Source: UBA6136 sp964344495
Lineage (GTDB): Bacteria; Pseudomonadota; Gammaproteobacteria; Methylococcales; Methylococcaceae
Assembly (NCBI GenBank): GCA_964344495.1
Contig: CAYFNI010000005.1
Span: 1-41,823, forward strand
Reading direction: 5' to 3'
DNA length: 41,823 nucleotides
This document shows positions 16,632 through 24,576 of the stretch, piece by piece. The position numbers and the translations under genes are program-made. The notes beneath the pieces were generated by a model, which saw only the letters and a program-made list of their open reading frames with translations, was not told the origin of the DNA and did not search any database. The first letter of the stretch is position 1, and each line of letters begins with the position of its first letter.

Positions 16632-16661
16632 GTTATACTGCAAATCAGCCGAACCTGTCCT
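16632..16661. promoter_or_regulatory. Back-to-back promoter for rluD and bamD
   Basis: GTTATACT holds a -10 on each strand: TATAAC (16637-16632, minus) with AGGACA 18 bases further upstream (16661-16656), and TATACT (16634-16639, plus) with only a poor -35 near 16610. The two -10 boxes overlap, so polymerase could occupy only one direction at a time. Confidence 0.4.
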
Positions 16662-16676
16662 GCAAACCCGTCTCTC

Positions 16677-17519
16677 ATGCCTAATTCGCGCGTCAAAAAA
16701 GTCTTGTTGTGGATGCTTGTCGTTCTTGGAGTGCTGCTCGCCGGCTGCTCGGATACGCCGGACGAAACCACGGACGAGTATTCCGACTGGACCGCGGAGC
16801 AGTTCTACAGGGAAGCCAGGGATAATCTCAACGACAAGCGCTATGACAAGGCCGCCAAGCTTTACGAGAAGCTGGAGGCTCGCTACCCCTTCGGCAAGTA
16901 TGCCACTCAGGCTCAGCTGGATGTCGCCTACGCCTACTACAAGAACGACGAGCCTGACTCTGCCATTGCAGCTGCCGACCGTTTCATCAAGCTGAATCCG
17001 GCGCACCCGCACGTGGACTATGCCTACTACATCAAGGGTCTGGTCAATTATAACCGTGGCATCAGCTTTATGGACCGCTTCATCCCCACGGACTCCTCCC
17101 AGCGCGATCCGGGGCCGACGCTGGATTCCTTCAAGGAATTCGAGGAGTTGTTGCGGCGTTTCCCGAACAGCCGCTACGCCGACGATTCGCGCAAGCGCAT
17201 CATTTCCTTGCGCAACAACCTCGCCATGCACGAGATTCACGTGGCCGACTTCTACATGCGGCGCGGGGCTTACCTCGCCGCGGCGCGTCGATGCGGTGAA
17301 GTGATCCGCAAATATCAGCGCACCCAGGCGGTGCCGGTGGCGTTGGAGATCATGGAACAGGCCTATCAGAAGCTCGGCATGACGCAGCTGGCGGCCGATA
17401 CCCATCGCGTGTTCGAACTCAATTATGCCGCCGGAACGCCGGGGCAGGCGGCCAAGGACGTGAACTACGATCCGTCGGCGGTGGAAAAGATCTGGAAGTT
17501 CATCGGGCTCGAGGAGTAA
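16677..17519 (+). CDS. bamD: Outer membrane assembly lipoprotein BamD
   Basis: BamD is the essential TPR lipoprotein of the BAM complex, which inserts beta-barrels such as LptD. From ATG 16677 the protein has 280 residues, with basic residues, a hydrophobic stretch and the lipobox LLAGC (Cys24), so it is processed by LspA. TPR-like helices follow: WTAEQFYREARDNLNDKRYDKAA, then LYEKLEARYPFG, typical of BamD. The longer frame from 16578 would start upstream of the promoter and is rejected. No clear ribosome site precedes the ATG. It is somewhat longer than the E. coli protein (245). Confidence 0.93.
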   Translation: MPNSRVKKVLLWMLVVLGVLLAGCSDTPDETTDEYSDWTAEQFYREARDNLNDKRYDKAAKLYEKLEARYPFGKYATQAQLDVAYAYYKNDEPDSAIAAADRFIKLNPAHPHVDYAYYIKGLVNYNRGISFMDRFIPTDSSQRDPGPTLDSFKEFEELLRRFPNSRYADDSRKRIISLRNNLAMHEIHVADFYMRRGAYLAAARRCGEVIRKYQRTQAVPVALEIMEQAYQKLGMTQLAADTHRVFELNYAAGTPGQAAKDVNYDPSAVEKIWKFIGLEE

Positions 17520-17526
17520 ACCCGGC

Positions 17527-18456
17527 ATGGTGCTGCAGAGCGATCGACCGGAGCCGCCGCTGGCCGGACTCGATGTCCTGTGCGTCGGTCACGCCTCCTA
17601 TGACCATGTTTTTTCAGTGCCGCATCATCCCGCGCCGGATGAAAAGCTGTTTGCCGACGCCCTGATCGGGTGCGGCGGCGGGCCGGCTGCCAATGCAGCG
17701 GTGATTGTGGCCCGGCTCGGGTTGCGAGCGGGTTTCTCGGGCTATCTGGGGCGCGATATCCACGGGCAGTTGCATATGGCGGAACTGGAGGCCGAGGGTG
17801 TTGATACCCGCTCCGTGGTTCGGGGGGCGGCCCCGACGCCGGTGTCCGTGGTGCTGGTCAAGCCGGATGGCGCGCGTGCCCTGGTGAGCTACAAGGGTGA
17901 AACCGGCCTTCTGCCCCGGGGAGCGGTCGATTTCGCCGGGCTCAACGCCGAGGTTCTGCTCTTCGATGGCCATGAACCGGAGCTGGCGCTGGATCTGATC
18001 GAGCGGCCCCAACCGAAGGTGCTGGATGCCGGATCACTGCACGCCGGTACCGAAGCCTTGATGTTTCGCGTTGATTATCTGGTCAGTTCGGAGAAGTTCG
18101 CCCGCCAATGGCTGGGTGAAGACCATCCAGAACGCGCGCTGGCGCAGCTGGCAGAACGGGTTCCGGCCGTGGTGATCACGCTCGGCGAACGGGGTCTCAT
18201 CTGGCGCCGGTCGGGTGAATCCGGCCACCTGCCGGCCTACCCGGTGCGGGCGCTGGACACCACCGGCGCGGGCGATGCCTTTCATGGCGCGTTTGCGGCC
18301 GCGCTGGCGCAGGGCATGGCGTGGCCGGCGGTGCTGCGTTACGCTTCCGCCGCCGGTGCCGCGTGCTGCGAAGTCCTCGGCGCACGCCCCGGACTCGCTG
18401 ACCGTCATCGCCTGGCCCACTGGCTGGATGCTGATGCCTCGACCGCGGGCGTTTAG
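17527..18456 (+). CDS. PfkB-family carbohydrate kinase
   Basis: This is a ribokinase/PfkB-fold sugar kinase of 309 residues. The N-terminal glycine-rich motif GGGPAANAAVIVARLG is at about 50-65. The second signature, DTTGAGDAFHG, is at 244-254 and holds the anion hole and catalytic base Asp250. The substrate is not evident: ketohexokinase, ribokinase, adenosine kinase-like and others share the fold, and no sugar transporter or regulator is adjacent. It starts seven bases after the bamD stop and probably shares its transcript. The enzyme could feed central sugar metabolism, but that is inference. Confidence 0.85.
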   Translation: MVLQSDRPEPPLAGLDVLCVGHASYDHVFSVPHHPAPDEKLFADALIGCGGGPAANAAVIVARLGLRAGFSGYLGRDIHGQLHMAELEAEGVDTRSVVRGAAPTPVSVVLVKPDGARALVSYKGETGLLPRGAVDFAGLNAEVLLFDGHEPELALDLIERPQPKVLDAGSLHAGTEALMFRVDYLVSSEKFARQWLGEDHPERALAQLAERVPAVVITLGERGLIWRRSGESGHLPAYPVRALDTTGAGDAFHGAFAAALAQGMAWPAVLRYASAAGAACCEVLGARPGLADRHRLAHWLDADASTAGV

Positions 18457-18501
18457 CGGCCCTTGCCTGAGATTGGATTTGCCTCTGATTGCTGAAAGAT
18501 C

Positions 18502-19602
18502 ATGAAACTGTTGACGCCCCTCTTGTGTGCCAGCCTCTCTCTTGCGGTGTCCGGATGCGCCGACTACGAGGCGCCGGCCGGTACATCCGTCGTCAAACCC
18601 ACCCCACGCCCCAAACCGGTCGCCGCCGGGCAGGCGGGCGATGCGGGCGGGCATTATCATGCCACTCGCCTGAGCGGGGATTTTGCCGGCTATCCCGAGG
18701 CCGAACGGTTTGTCGACCGGATGGTCGACGAGCATGGCTTTTCGCGGGAATACCTCTATGGTCTGTTGTCCCAAGCCCGCCGCAAGCAGTGGACCATCGA
18801 ATACATGAACCGGGAAAAGCCCACGACCAAACCCAAGCCGGGTGGCTGGACGCGTTACCGGGCCAAGTTTCTGGATGAGCAGCACATCGGTGCCGGCGTT
18901 GCCTTCTGGTCGCGCCATGCCGCCGCGCTGGAGCGCGCGCGGCAGGCGTATGGCGTCAACCCTGAAGTGATTCTCGGCATCATGGGCGTCGAAACGATCT
19001 ATGGCGCCAATCTGGGCAATCACCGGGTGATTGACGCGCTGTCGACTCTGGCCTTCGACTATCCGCGCCGCGCGGAGTATTTCGCCAGTGAATTGCGGGA
19101 CTTGCTGATCATGTCGCGTCAGGAGAGTCAGGATCCCTCGCGGCCGGTGGGTTCCTTCGCCGGGGCCATGGGGCTCGGCCAGTTCATGCCCAGCAGCTTT
19201 CTCAAGTACGCGGTCGATTTCGACGGTGACGGCCGCACGAATCTGTGGGATGCAGAGGACGCCATCGGCAGCATAGCGCGCTATTTTGCCGACTTTGGCT
19301 GGCGTCCGGATGAGCCTGTGGTCAGTGCCGCCACTGTGGTCGGTGACCAGGCGGAGGGACTGAAGACCGGGTTTGATACGCACTATTCGCTGTCCGAGCT
19401 GAGCGCCTACGGGGTGCAGCCCACGTCCGGATTTGCGGCCGACTCGGTCAGCCTGCTGAAGCTGAGCACTACCGAAGGCGATGACTACTATGTGGGGTAT
19501 CCCAATTTTTACGTCATCACACGCTACAACCACAGCACCTATTACGCGATGGCGGTCTACCAGCTGGGTCAGGCCATCAAGAAACGGTACCGGGGGTTGT
19601 AG
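18502..19602 (+). CDS. mltB: Lytic murein transglycosylase B (lipoprotein)
   Basis: MltB cleaves the MurNAc-GlcNAc bond in peptidoglycan from the outer membrane, forming 1,6-anhydroMurNAc ends whose products feed AmpD recycling. The signal sequence ends in the lipobox LAVSGC (Cys19). Catalytic Glu164 lies in GIMGVETIYG, followed by MGLGQFMPSSF. A calcium-binding EF-hand-like loop, DFDGDGRTNLWD, matches that of E. coli Slt35. The 366 residues match the family (361). A 45-base gap separates it from the kinase upstream. It converges on sixA 15 bases downstream. Confidence 0.95.
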   Translation: MKLLTPLLCASLSLAVSGCADYEAPAGTSVVKPTPRPKPVAAGQAGDAGGHYHATRLSGDFAGYPEAERFVDRMVDEHGFSREYLYGLLSQARRKQWTIEYMNREKPTTKPKPGGWTRYRAKFLDEQHIGAGVAFWSRHAAALERARQAYGVNPEVILGIMGVETIYGANLGNHRVIDALSTLAFDYPRRAEYFASELRDLLIMSRQESQDPSRPVGSFAGAMGLGQFMPSSFLKYAVDFDGDGRTNLWDAEDAIGSIARYFADFGWRPDEPVVSAATVVGDQAEGLKTGFDTHYSLSELSAYGVQPTSGFAADSVSLLKLSTTEGDDYYVGYPNFYVITRYNHSTYYAMAVYQLGQAIKKRYRGL

Positions 19603-19617
19603 CGGTTCTCCAGGCCT

Positions 19618-20121
19618 TCAGGAGGCTGCCCGGTGGCGTTTCGGGTCGTCGTAAAAGAACGCCCGCCCGGCGCCCGGCATGAGGTGTTCCCAGTCGTCCA
19701 CGGCCCATTCGATCCCGGTCAGGCTGCAGGTGGGCAGATGAACGACCCGTTCCCCGGTCAGGTACTCGACCAGCGCCGTGAGATCCGGGTTGTGGCCGAT
19801 CAGGGCGACCCGGTCCCAGCGCGCCTCCAGCGCCTCGATCACCTTGAGCAGGCCGTCGAGGCCGAAGCCGTACAGGCGGTCGGCCACCTGAATGCGGTCG
19901 TCGCTCAGGCCGGCCGCGGCGGCGATGGCCCTGGCTGTCATGCGCGCGCGAACCGCCGGGCTGCAAAGCAGCACATCCGGGACGCGACCCGCGTCCCTCA
20001 GAACGCCGCCCATGACGGGCGCATCGCGCTGGCCGCGCGGGTTCAGCGGACGATCGATATCCTTGAGGCCGGGGTCCTCCCAGCTGGACTTGGCGTGGCG
20101 GATGACGATGAGCTGTTTGAT
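19618..20121 (-). CDS. sixA: SixA-like histidine phosphatase, apparent ATC start
   Basis: SixA-type enzymes dephosphorylate phosphohistidine; E. coli SixA acts on the nitrogen PTS protein NPr. The RHG-type motif appears as RHAK (residues 8-11 counted from the ATC), followed by CSPAVRARMTA and GHNPDL with the second catalytic His. The usual N-terminus of this family is M-K-Q-L-I-x-I-R-H-A-K. Here the Met position is ATC (20121-20119), with a perfect AGGAG six bases upstream (20132-20128). The only conventional in-frame start nearby, ATG 20169, lacks a ribosome site and adds 16 low-complexity residues. Length from ATC is 167 residues. An ATC start or a base error explains this best. Confidence 0.82.
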   Translation of the reverse strand: MKQLIVIRHAKSSWEDPGLKDIDRPLNPRGQRDAPVMGGVLRDAGRVPDVLLCSPAVRARMTARAIAAAAGLSDDRIQVADRLYGFGLDGLLKVIEALEARWDRVALIGHNPDLTALVEYLTGERVVHLPTCSLTGIEWAVDDWEHLMPGAGRAFFYDDPKRHRAAS

Positions 20122-20127
20122 GGCGGA

Positions 20128-20132
20128 CTCCT
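20128..20132 (-). promoter_or_regulatory. AGGAG ribosome site pointing to an ATC start of sixA
   Basis: AGGAG on the minus strand lies six bases before ATC at 20121, the codon that occupies the family's initiator position. This is the strongest Shine-Dalgarno near the gene and the main argument for the non-ATG start. Confidence 0.6.
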
Positions 20133-20185
20133 GCCGGCTGGGCGATGGGCGACGGCTCGAAGAGCACATCGGCGGGTCTGGGTCG

Positions 20186-20214
20186 TTCTGCGACTTCGGT
20201 TGCCGCGCTATACT
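20186..20214 (+). promoter_or_regulatory. Candidate promoter for the opgG operon
   Basis: TATACT at 20209-20214 is a good -10 box; the -35 at 20186-20191 (TTCTGC) is poor. The predicted leader is about 125 bases, GC-rich and able to fold locally (for example CGCCC-TGCG-GGGCG). Nothing else is seen in the 224 bases between sixA and opgG. Confidence 0.4.
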
Positions 20215-20345
20215 AACCTTATCAGCGCTATCTGCCCGCCCTGCGGGGCGAGCCCGCCGCCCCGGAGCCAGTGCCGTCGGAACGCGGGCGCCCAATCTCG
20301 GAGGCCGAGCAGGGCCCGGCCTTACTTCATCAGAGGAACATTGTC

Positions 20346-21926
20346 GTGACAAGATCGCATTCCTGGGCGCTGTTTTTGGCGGGCTTGCTGGGCTCCCACA
20401 TCGTGCTGGCATCGCCCGGCAAGGTGGCGCCACCGCCGGCGCCGGATCCCGCGGCAGCCGCGGCTGAAGCGGCGCCTCAGCCACCGGCACCGAAGCCGTT
20501 TGAATACGGCGATGTCGAAGCCAAAGCCAAGGAGCTGGCCGGTCATCCCTATGTGCGGGACGATGCCGATATTCCCGACTTTCTGAAGAAACTCGATTAC
20601 GATCAGTACCGCGATATCCGGTATCGGCCGGAAAAATCCCTGTGGCGGGACGAAGGGCTGCCGTTTCAGGTTCAAGCGTTCCACCGGGGTTTCATGTTCA
20701 AGGATCGGGTCAGCATCAACGTGCTCGAGAACGGTTCCAGCTCCCGCGTGGGCTATTCGCCCGATCTGTTCGACTTCGGCAAAAACCAGTTTCCAGGCCC
20801 CTTGCCGGATGATCTCGGCTTCGCCGGGCTGCGCTTCCACTATCCCCTGAAGCGTGACGACACCCTCGATGAAATTGCGGTGTTCCTCGGCGCCAGTTAT
20901 TTTCGCGCGGTCGGGCTGGGTCAGACGTATGGTCTGTCGGCCCGGGGTCTGGCTATCGACACCGGTTTGGCCAAGGCCGAAGAGTTCCCGATCTTCAAGG
21001 AGTTCTGGGTCGAAAAGCCGGAAAAGGACGCCAATGCGCTCACCGTCTATGCCTTGCTGGACAGTCCCAGCGTCACAGGGGCCTACCGTTTCGTGATCCG
21101 CCCCGGGCTGGACATGGGCATCGATGTCTACAGCCACCTGTACTTCCGCAAGTCGGTCGAGCGGTTGGGCATTGCGCCATTGACCAGCATGTTCATGCAT
21201 GGCGAAAACACCGATCGCTTCATCGATGATTTTCGTCCGGAAGTGCATGACTCCGATGGCTTGCTGATCGGCAAGAGCACCGGCGAATGGCTCTGGCGTC
21301 CGCTCAATAACCCGCGCCAACTTCGGATCAGCGTGTTCCAGGACACCAAGCCGTCCGGCTTTGGGCTGATGTCGCGCGACCGGGATTTCGACCACTACCA
21401 GGATCTGGAGGCGGAGTATCACCGCCGGCCCAGCGCCTGGGTGGAACCCCTGGGAGATTGGGGGGCGGGTGGCACCTACCTGATCGAGATTCCCAGCGAC
21501 GCCGAGAAATATGACAACATCGTGGCCTTCTGGGTGCCGGATCAGCCGACCGGTGAGGGCAAGGACCTCCGTTATGACTATCGGTTGCACTTCATTTCCG
21601 ATGAATTCACCGCGCCCGGCGGCGGCAAGGTCGTGTCGACGCGGGTCGGTGCCGCCGAAGGACGGGGCAAACGCAAGTTTGTCATCGACTTCACCAGTCC
21701 GACGCTCAGACTGATGAGCCCCAAGGCCGATGTCACGGCCGAAGTCAGCGCTGTGGGCAAAGTCAGCAATGTGGTGGTGCACAAGAACGAACCCAGCGGG
21801 ACCTGGCGCCTGAGCTTTGATCTGGAACCGGAGAAAGGCAAGAACCCGACCGAGCTGCGGGCAATTCTGCGCTCCGGCAGGGACATCCTGACCGAGTCCT
21901 GGGTTTATCAGTGGAACGCTCCATGA
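20346..21926 (+). CDS. opgG: Periplasmic glucan biosynthesis protein OpgG (MdoG)
   Basis: OpgG is the periplasmic protein needed for osmoregulated periplasmic glucan synthesis, acting on the beta-1,2 glucan backbone delivered by OpgH. I chose GTG 20346 (526 residues; E. coli 511) because GAGGA lies eight bases upstream and the product then begins with a Sec signal peptide, cleaved at about residue 22. A Pro/Ala-rich linker (about 23-50) precedes the MdoG domain, which starts near FEYGDVEAKAKELAGHPY and extends to the C-terminus. The stop overlaps the ATG of the next small gene as ATGA. The frame opens from 20271, but without a start supported by a ribosome site. Confidence 0.93.
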   Translation: MTRSHSWALFLAGLLGSHIVLASPGKVAPPPAPDPAAAAAEAAPQPPAPKPFEYGDVEAKAKELAGHPYVRDDADIPDFLKKLDYDQYRDIRYRPEKSLWRDEGLPFQVQAFHRGFMFKDRVSINVLENGSSSRVGYSPDLFDFGKNQFPGPLPDDLGFAGLRFHYPLKRDDTLDEIAVFLGASYFRAVGLGQTYGLSARGLAIDTGLAKAEEFPIFKEFWVEKPEKDANALTVYALLDSPSVTGAYRFVIRPGLDMGIDVYSHLYFRKSVERLGIAPLTSMFMHGENTDRFIDDFRPEVHDSDGLLIGKSTGEWLWRPLNNPRQLRISVFQDTKPSGFGLMSRDRDFDHYQDLEAEYHRRPSAWVEPLGDWGAGGTYLIEIPSDAEKYDNIVAFWVPDQPTGEGKDLRYDYRLHFISDEFTAPGGGKVVSTRVGAAEGRGKRKFVIDFTSPTLRLMSPKADVTAEVSAVGKVSNVVVHKNEPSGTWRLSFDLEPEKGKNPTELRAILRSGRDILTESWVYQWNAP

Positions 21927-22408
21927 CCGAGGCAGGCCAGCAGACAGCGGATCAGATTGCGCTCGCCGGGCAGGCTGAGGGCGAAGCCAAGGTTTTGCTG
22001 GAGCGGATCGGCGCCTACTGGCGGACGCTGGGGCTGACCGATGAAGTCTTGATTGCGAGCCTCTCGGCCGACTGCCTGTCGCGAGCCCGACGGCTGGTCG
22101 GTCGCCCCGTCCCGGCGGAGTTGTTGCGCCGCGCCATCGAGGAAGCGCAACGGCGTTTCGATCACGCGCTGGCCACGGCGATCGGCTTGCCGCCGTCCAA
22201 CGATCCCCATCCGCTTGCGGCGGCTCGTGCGGCCTTGCTGCTGACGCCTGACCGCGCGGCCGATCGCTTGTTCAGGCATGACGAAACCACCCGCGAACTC
22301 AAGGAGCAGATCATGCCGCACCTGCCTCAGTCCACGCCGCCCGAAGCGCCGGTCTCGATGGTGCCGGTTACTCTGCGCTTCTGGCTGTTCAAGTCCACGG
22401 ATCAATAA
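21923..22408 (+). CDS. Unknown 161-residue protein between opgG and opgH
   Basis: I do not recognise this protein. Its ATG overlaps the opgG stop (ATGA), and it ends 19 bases before opgH, so it is surely co-expressed with glucan synthesis. It has no signal peptide or transmembrane segment and is predicted to be mostly alpha-helical and rich in Ala, Leu, Arg and Glu, with one Cys. An amphipathic stretch around RRAIEEAQRRFDHALATAIG is followed by a Pro-rich segment and a hydrophobic C-terminal strand. The OpgH encoded next lacks the long cytoplasmic N-terminus of E. coli OpgH, and the two lengths (161 + 685) nearly equal the 847 residues of E. coli OpgH. A separated or analogous cytoplasmic subunit is possible but unproven. 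Confidence 0.75.
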   Translation: MTEAGQQTADQIALAGQAEGEAKVLLERIGAYWRTLGLTDEVLIASLSADCLSRARRLVGRPVPAELLRRAIEEAQRRFDHALATAIGLPPSNDPHPLAAARAALLLTPDRAADRLFRHDETTRELKEQIMPHLPQSTPPEAPVSMVPVTLRFWLFKSTDQ

Positions 22409-22427
22409 CCCAGGGTCCTTTCAGGGT

Positions 22428-24485
22428 ATGTCTACATCCACACGCACGCTGTCGTCCGGGGTTGTGACCTTCCGGCGCGTCCTGTTCCTGTTGCTGGTGT
22501 TTCTCACCACGGCGCTGGCGCTGGCCATGATTGCCAGTGCTTTCCTGCAGAACGGCCTGACGCCGACCGAACTGGTGCTGCTGGTGCTCTACACGTTGCT
22601 GATCCTTTGGGTCAGTACCTCGTTCTGGACGGCAACGCTGGGCTTCTGGGTCCTGTTACGTGGTGGTGACCGCTACTCGATCGGGCGCATGCCGCCGGAG
22701 GTTTCGGACGCAGCCGCCCACCGGGGACGTACTGCGCTGGTCATGCCCATCTACAATGAAGACCCGACCCGGGTGACGGCGGGCTTGCGGGCCATCTGGC
22801 AATCCCTGCAGGAGACCGGGCGGGGCGATGAGTTCGAACTGCTGATTCTCAGCGATACCCGCGATCCGGACTGCTGGATGCAGGAAGAGGCCAACTGGTA
22901 TCGGATGTGTGTTGATTTCAATGCTCACGGGCGCATCTTTTATCGCAACCGCGAGAAGAACATCGCGCGCAAAAGCGGCAACCTTGAAGATTTCTGTCAT
23001 CGTTGGGGCGGGCGCTATCGCTACATGATCGTGCTGGATGCCGACAGCATCATGGCAGGCGAGACCCTGGTCAGAATGGTCGACCTGATGGATGACCACC
23101 CCGGCGTGGCATTGATTCAGTCGCCCCCCTTGCCGGCCAACCACAAGTCCCTGTTTTCCCGCATTCTTCAGTTCGCCAGTAATTTTTACGGCGACCTCTT
23201 CATCTGGGGCATCAATTACTGGCAGCTTTCCAGCAGTGGTTACTGGGGACACAACGCGATCATCCGCATGGCGCCGTTCATCAAGCACTGTGGTCTGCCG
23301 AAATTACCGGGGCGTGAGCCGTTCGGTGGCGAGATCTTCAGTCACGACACGGTCGAGGCGGCGCTGTTGCGTGAGGCCGGCTGGGAAGTGTGGATCGCCC
23401 CGGAGCTCAAAGGCAGCTATGAAGAGTTGCCCCCCACCCTGATCGACTACGCCAAGCGCGATCGGCGTTGGTGCCAGGGTAATTTGCAGCATCTGCGCAT
23501 GGTGTTTGCGAAGGGCTTTTCGGGGCTCAGCCGGCTATATTTCCTGATGGGCATCATGTCGTATGTGTCCTCGCCGCTGTGGCTGTTGTTCCTGGTCTTC
23601 ACCGGTTTCGAGGCCTACGTCAAAAGCCAGACCATGCCGGTGTACTTCTTCGGCGACAACCTGTTCCCCGTCTGGCCGGAATCCTACGCCGTCGAAATGA
23701 CCACGGTTCTGCTGGTGACGCTGGCGATGCTTTTTCTGCCCAAGTTCTGGAGTTTGCTGCTGGGTGTGCTGCACTGGCGTCGGCTCAAGGGCTATGGCGG
23801 GGTGATGCGCGTCACGCTCAGCGTCTTTCTGGAGAGCCTGTTCTCGATGCTGACGGCACCGGTGCTGATGATCTACCAGAGCAAGTTTGTCCTCGCCATT
23901 CTCATGCGCCGCAGTGTCGGCTGGCCGCCGCAGAACCGTGACGAGCACCGCCTGAGCCTCTGGGAGGCGATTCAGGCCCACGGCGAGCACACGCTGATCG
24001 GCCTGCTGGCGGGCTGGGTCAGCTATCGCTACGTGCCGGGATTCTTCCTCTGGCTGGTGCCGGTCCTGGCGGGGTTGGTCCTGTCGATCCCCTTGTCCAT
24101 GCTTTCCAGCAGCGCCTGGGTGGGTGTTACGGCCCGCCGTCTGGGCTTGTTCCTGACGCCGGAGGAATACCAGCCGCCGCGGGTGCTGGAATTGCTCAAC
24201 CAGAATCTGGCCGAGATGGAATCGGCCGAAGCCCAGCGCGAAGCGCTCGGTGAGGTCCGGCACGTGGCGGATCCCGGCGTGTGCGCCCTGCATCTGGCCC
24301 TGCTGCCGAATCGGCCGGTGAAAAAGCGCCAGCGCCACCAGTTGCATGCGCTGGTTTATCAGTTGGTCGAGGAGGGGCCGGCTAACCTGTCGCCGGCCGA
24401 CAAGCGCAGCCTGATCTCGGATCCGGAAACCTTGGTGCGCCTGCATACGCTGGCCTGGAACGGGGCCGAAGACGCGCGCTCCTGA
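22428..24485 (+). CDS. opgH: Glucan glucosyltransferase OpgH (MdoH), short form
   Basis: OpgH polymerises the beta-1,2-linked glucose backbone from UDP-glucose and exports it across the inner membrane for OpgG. From ATG 22428 the protein has 685 residues: two N-terminal transmembrane helices (about 15-37, 45-75), a cytoplasmic GT2 domain with MPIYNEDP (from 106), the DxD-type LDADS (203-207), GYWGHNAIIRM, HDTVEAALL and DRRWCQGN (QxxRW-like, about 345-352), then several C-terminal helices. E. coli OpgH has an additional cytoplasmic N-terminus of over 130 residues that binds FtsZ and couples UDP-glucose to cell size; it is absent here. The frame opens from 22278, but that overlaps the upstream gene. 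Confidence 0.94.
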   Translation: MSTSTRTLSSGVVTFRRVLFLLLVFLTTALALAMIASAFLQNGLTPTELVLLVLYTLLILWVSTSFWTATLGFWVLLRGGDRYSIGRMPPEVSDAAAHRGRTALVMPIYNEDPTRVTAGLRAIWQSLQETGRGDEFELLILSDTRDPDCWMQEEANWYRMCVDFNAHGRIFYRNREKNIARKSGNLEDFCHRWGGRYRYMIVLDADSIMAGETLVRMVDLMDDHPGVALIQSPPLPANHKSLFSRILQFASNFYGDLFIWGINYWQLSSSGYWGHNAIIRMAPFIKHCGLPKLPGREPFGGEIFSHDTVEAALLREAGWEVWIAPELKGSYEELPPTLIDYAKRDRRWCQGNLQHLRMVFAKGFSGLSRLYFLMGIMSYVSSPLWLLFLVFTGFEAYVKSQTMPVYFFGDNLFPVWPESYAVEMTTVLLVTLAMLFLPKFWSLLLGVLHWRRLKGYGGVMRVTLSVFLESLFSMLTAPVLMIYQSKFVLAILMRRSVGWPPQNRDEHRLSLWEAIQAHGEHTLIGLLAGWVSYRYVPGFFLWLVPVLAGLVLSIPLSMLSSSAWVGVTARRLGLFLTPEEYQPPRVLELLNQNLAEMESAEAQREALGEVRHVADPGVCALHLALLPNRPVKKRQRHQLHALVYQLVEEGPANLSPADKRSLISDPETLVRLHTLAWNGAEDARS

Positions 24486-24532
24486 GTTCCCGGTTGCGTG
24501 GGTGTTTCACCTCCCACGGGTCACAGAACATG

Positions 24533-24559
24533 AAAAAGGCCGGCATTGCCGGCCTTTTT
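24533..24559. terminator. Bidirectional terminator between opgH and pfp
   Basis: AAAAA, stem GGCCGGC (24538-24544), loop ATT, stem GCCGGCC (24548-24554) and TTTTT form a symmetrical intrinsic terminator serving both convergent genes. A smaller GTGGG/CCCAC hairpin lies just upstream near 24497-24519. Confidence 0.9.
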
Positions 24560-24576
24560 CGTTGGGGCAAAAACGC

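Noticed and set aside
18034..19533. 499-residue minus-strand frame opposite the PfkB kinase and mltB
   Set aside because: Antisense shadow across two well-identified genes.
20322..21782. 486-residue minus-strand frame opposite opgG
   Set aside because: opgG is unmistakable; the antisense frame has no family features.
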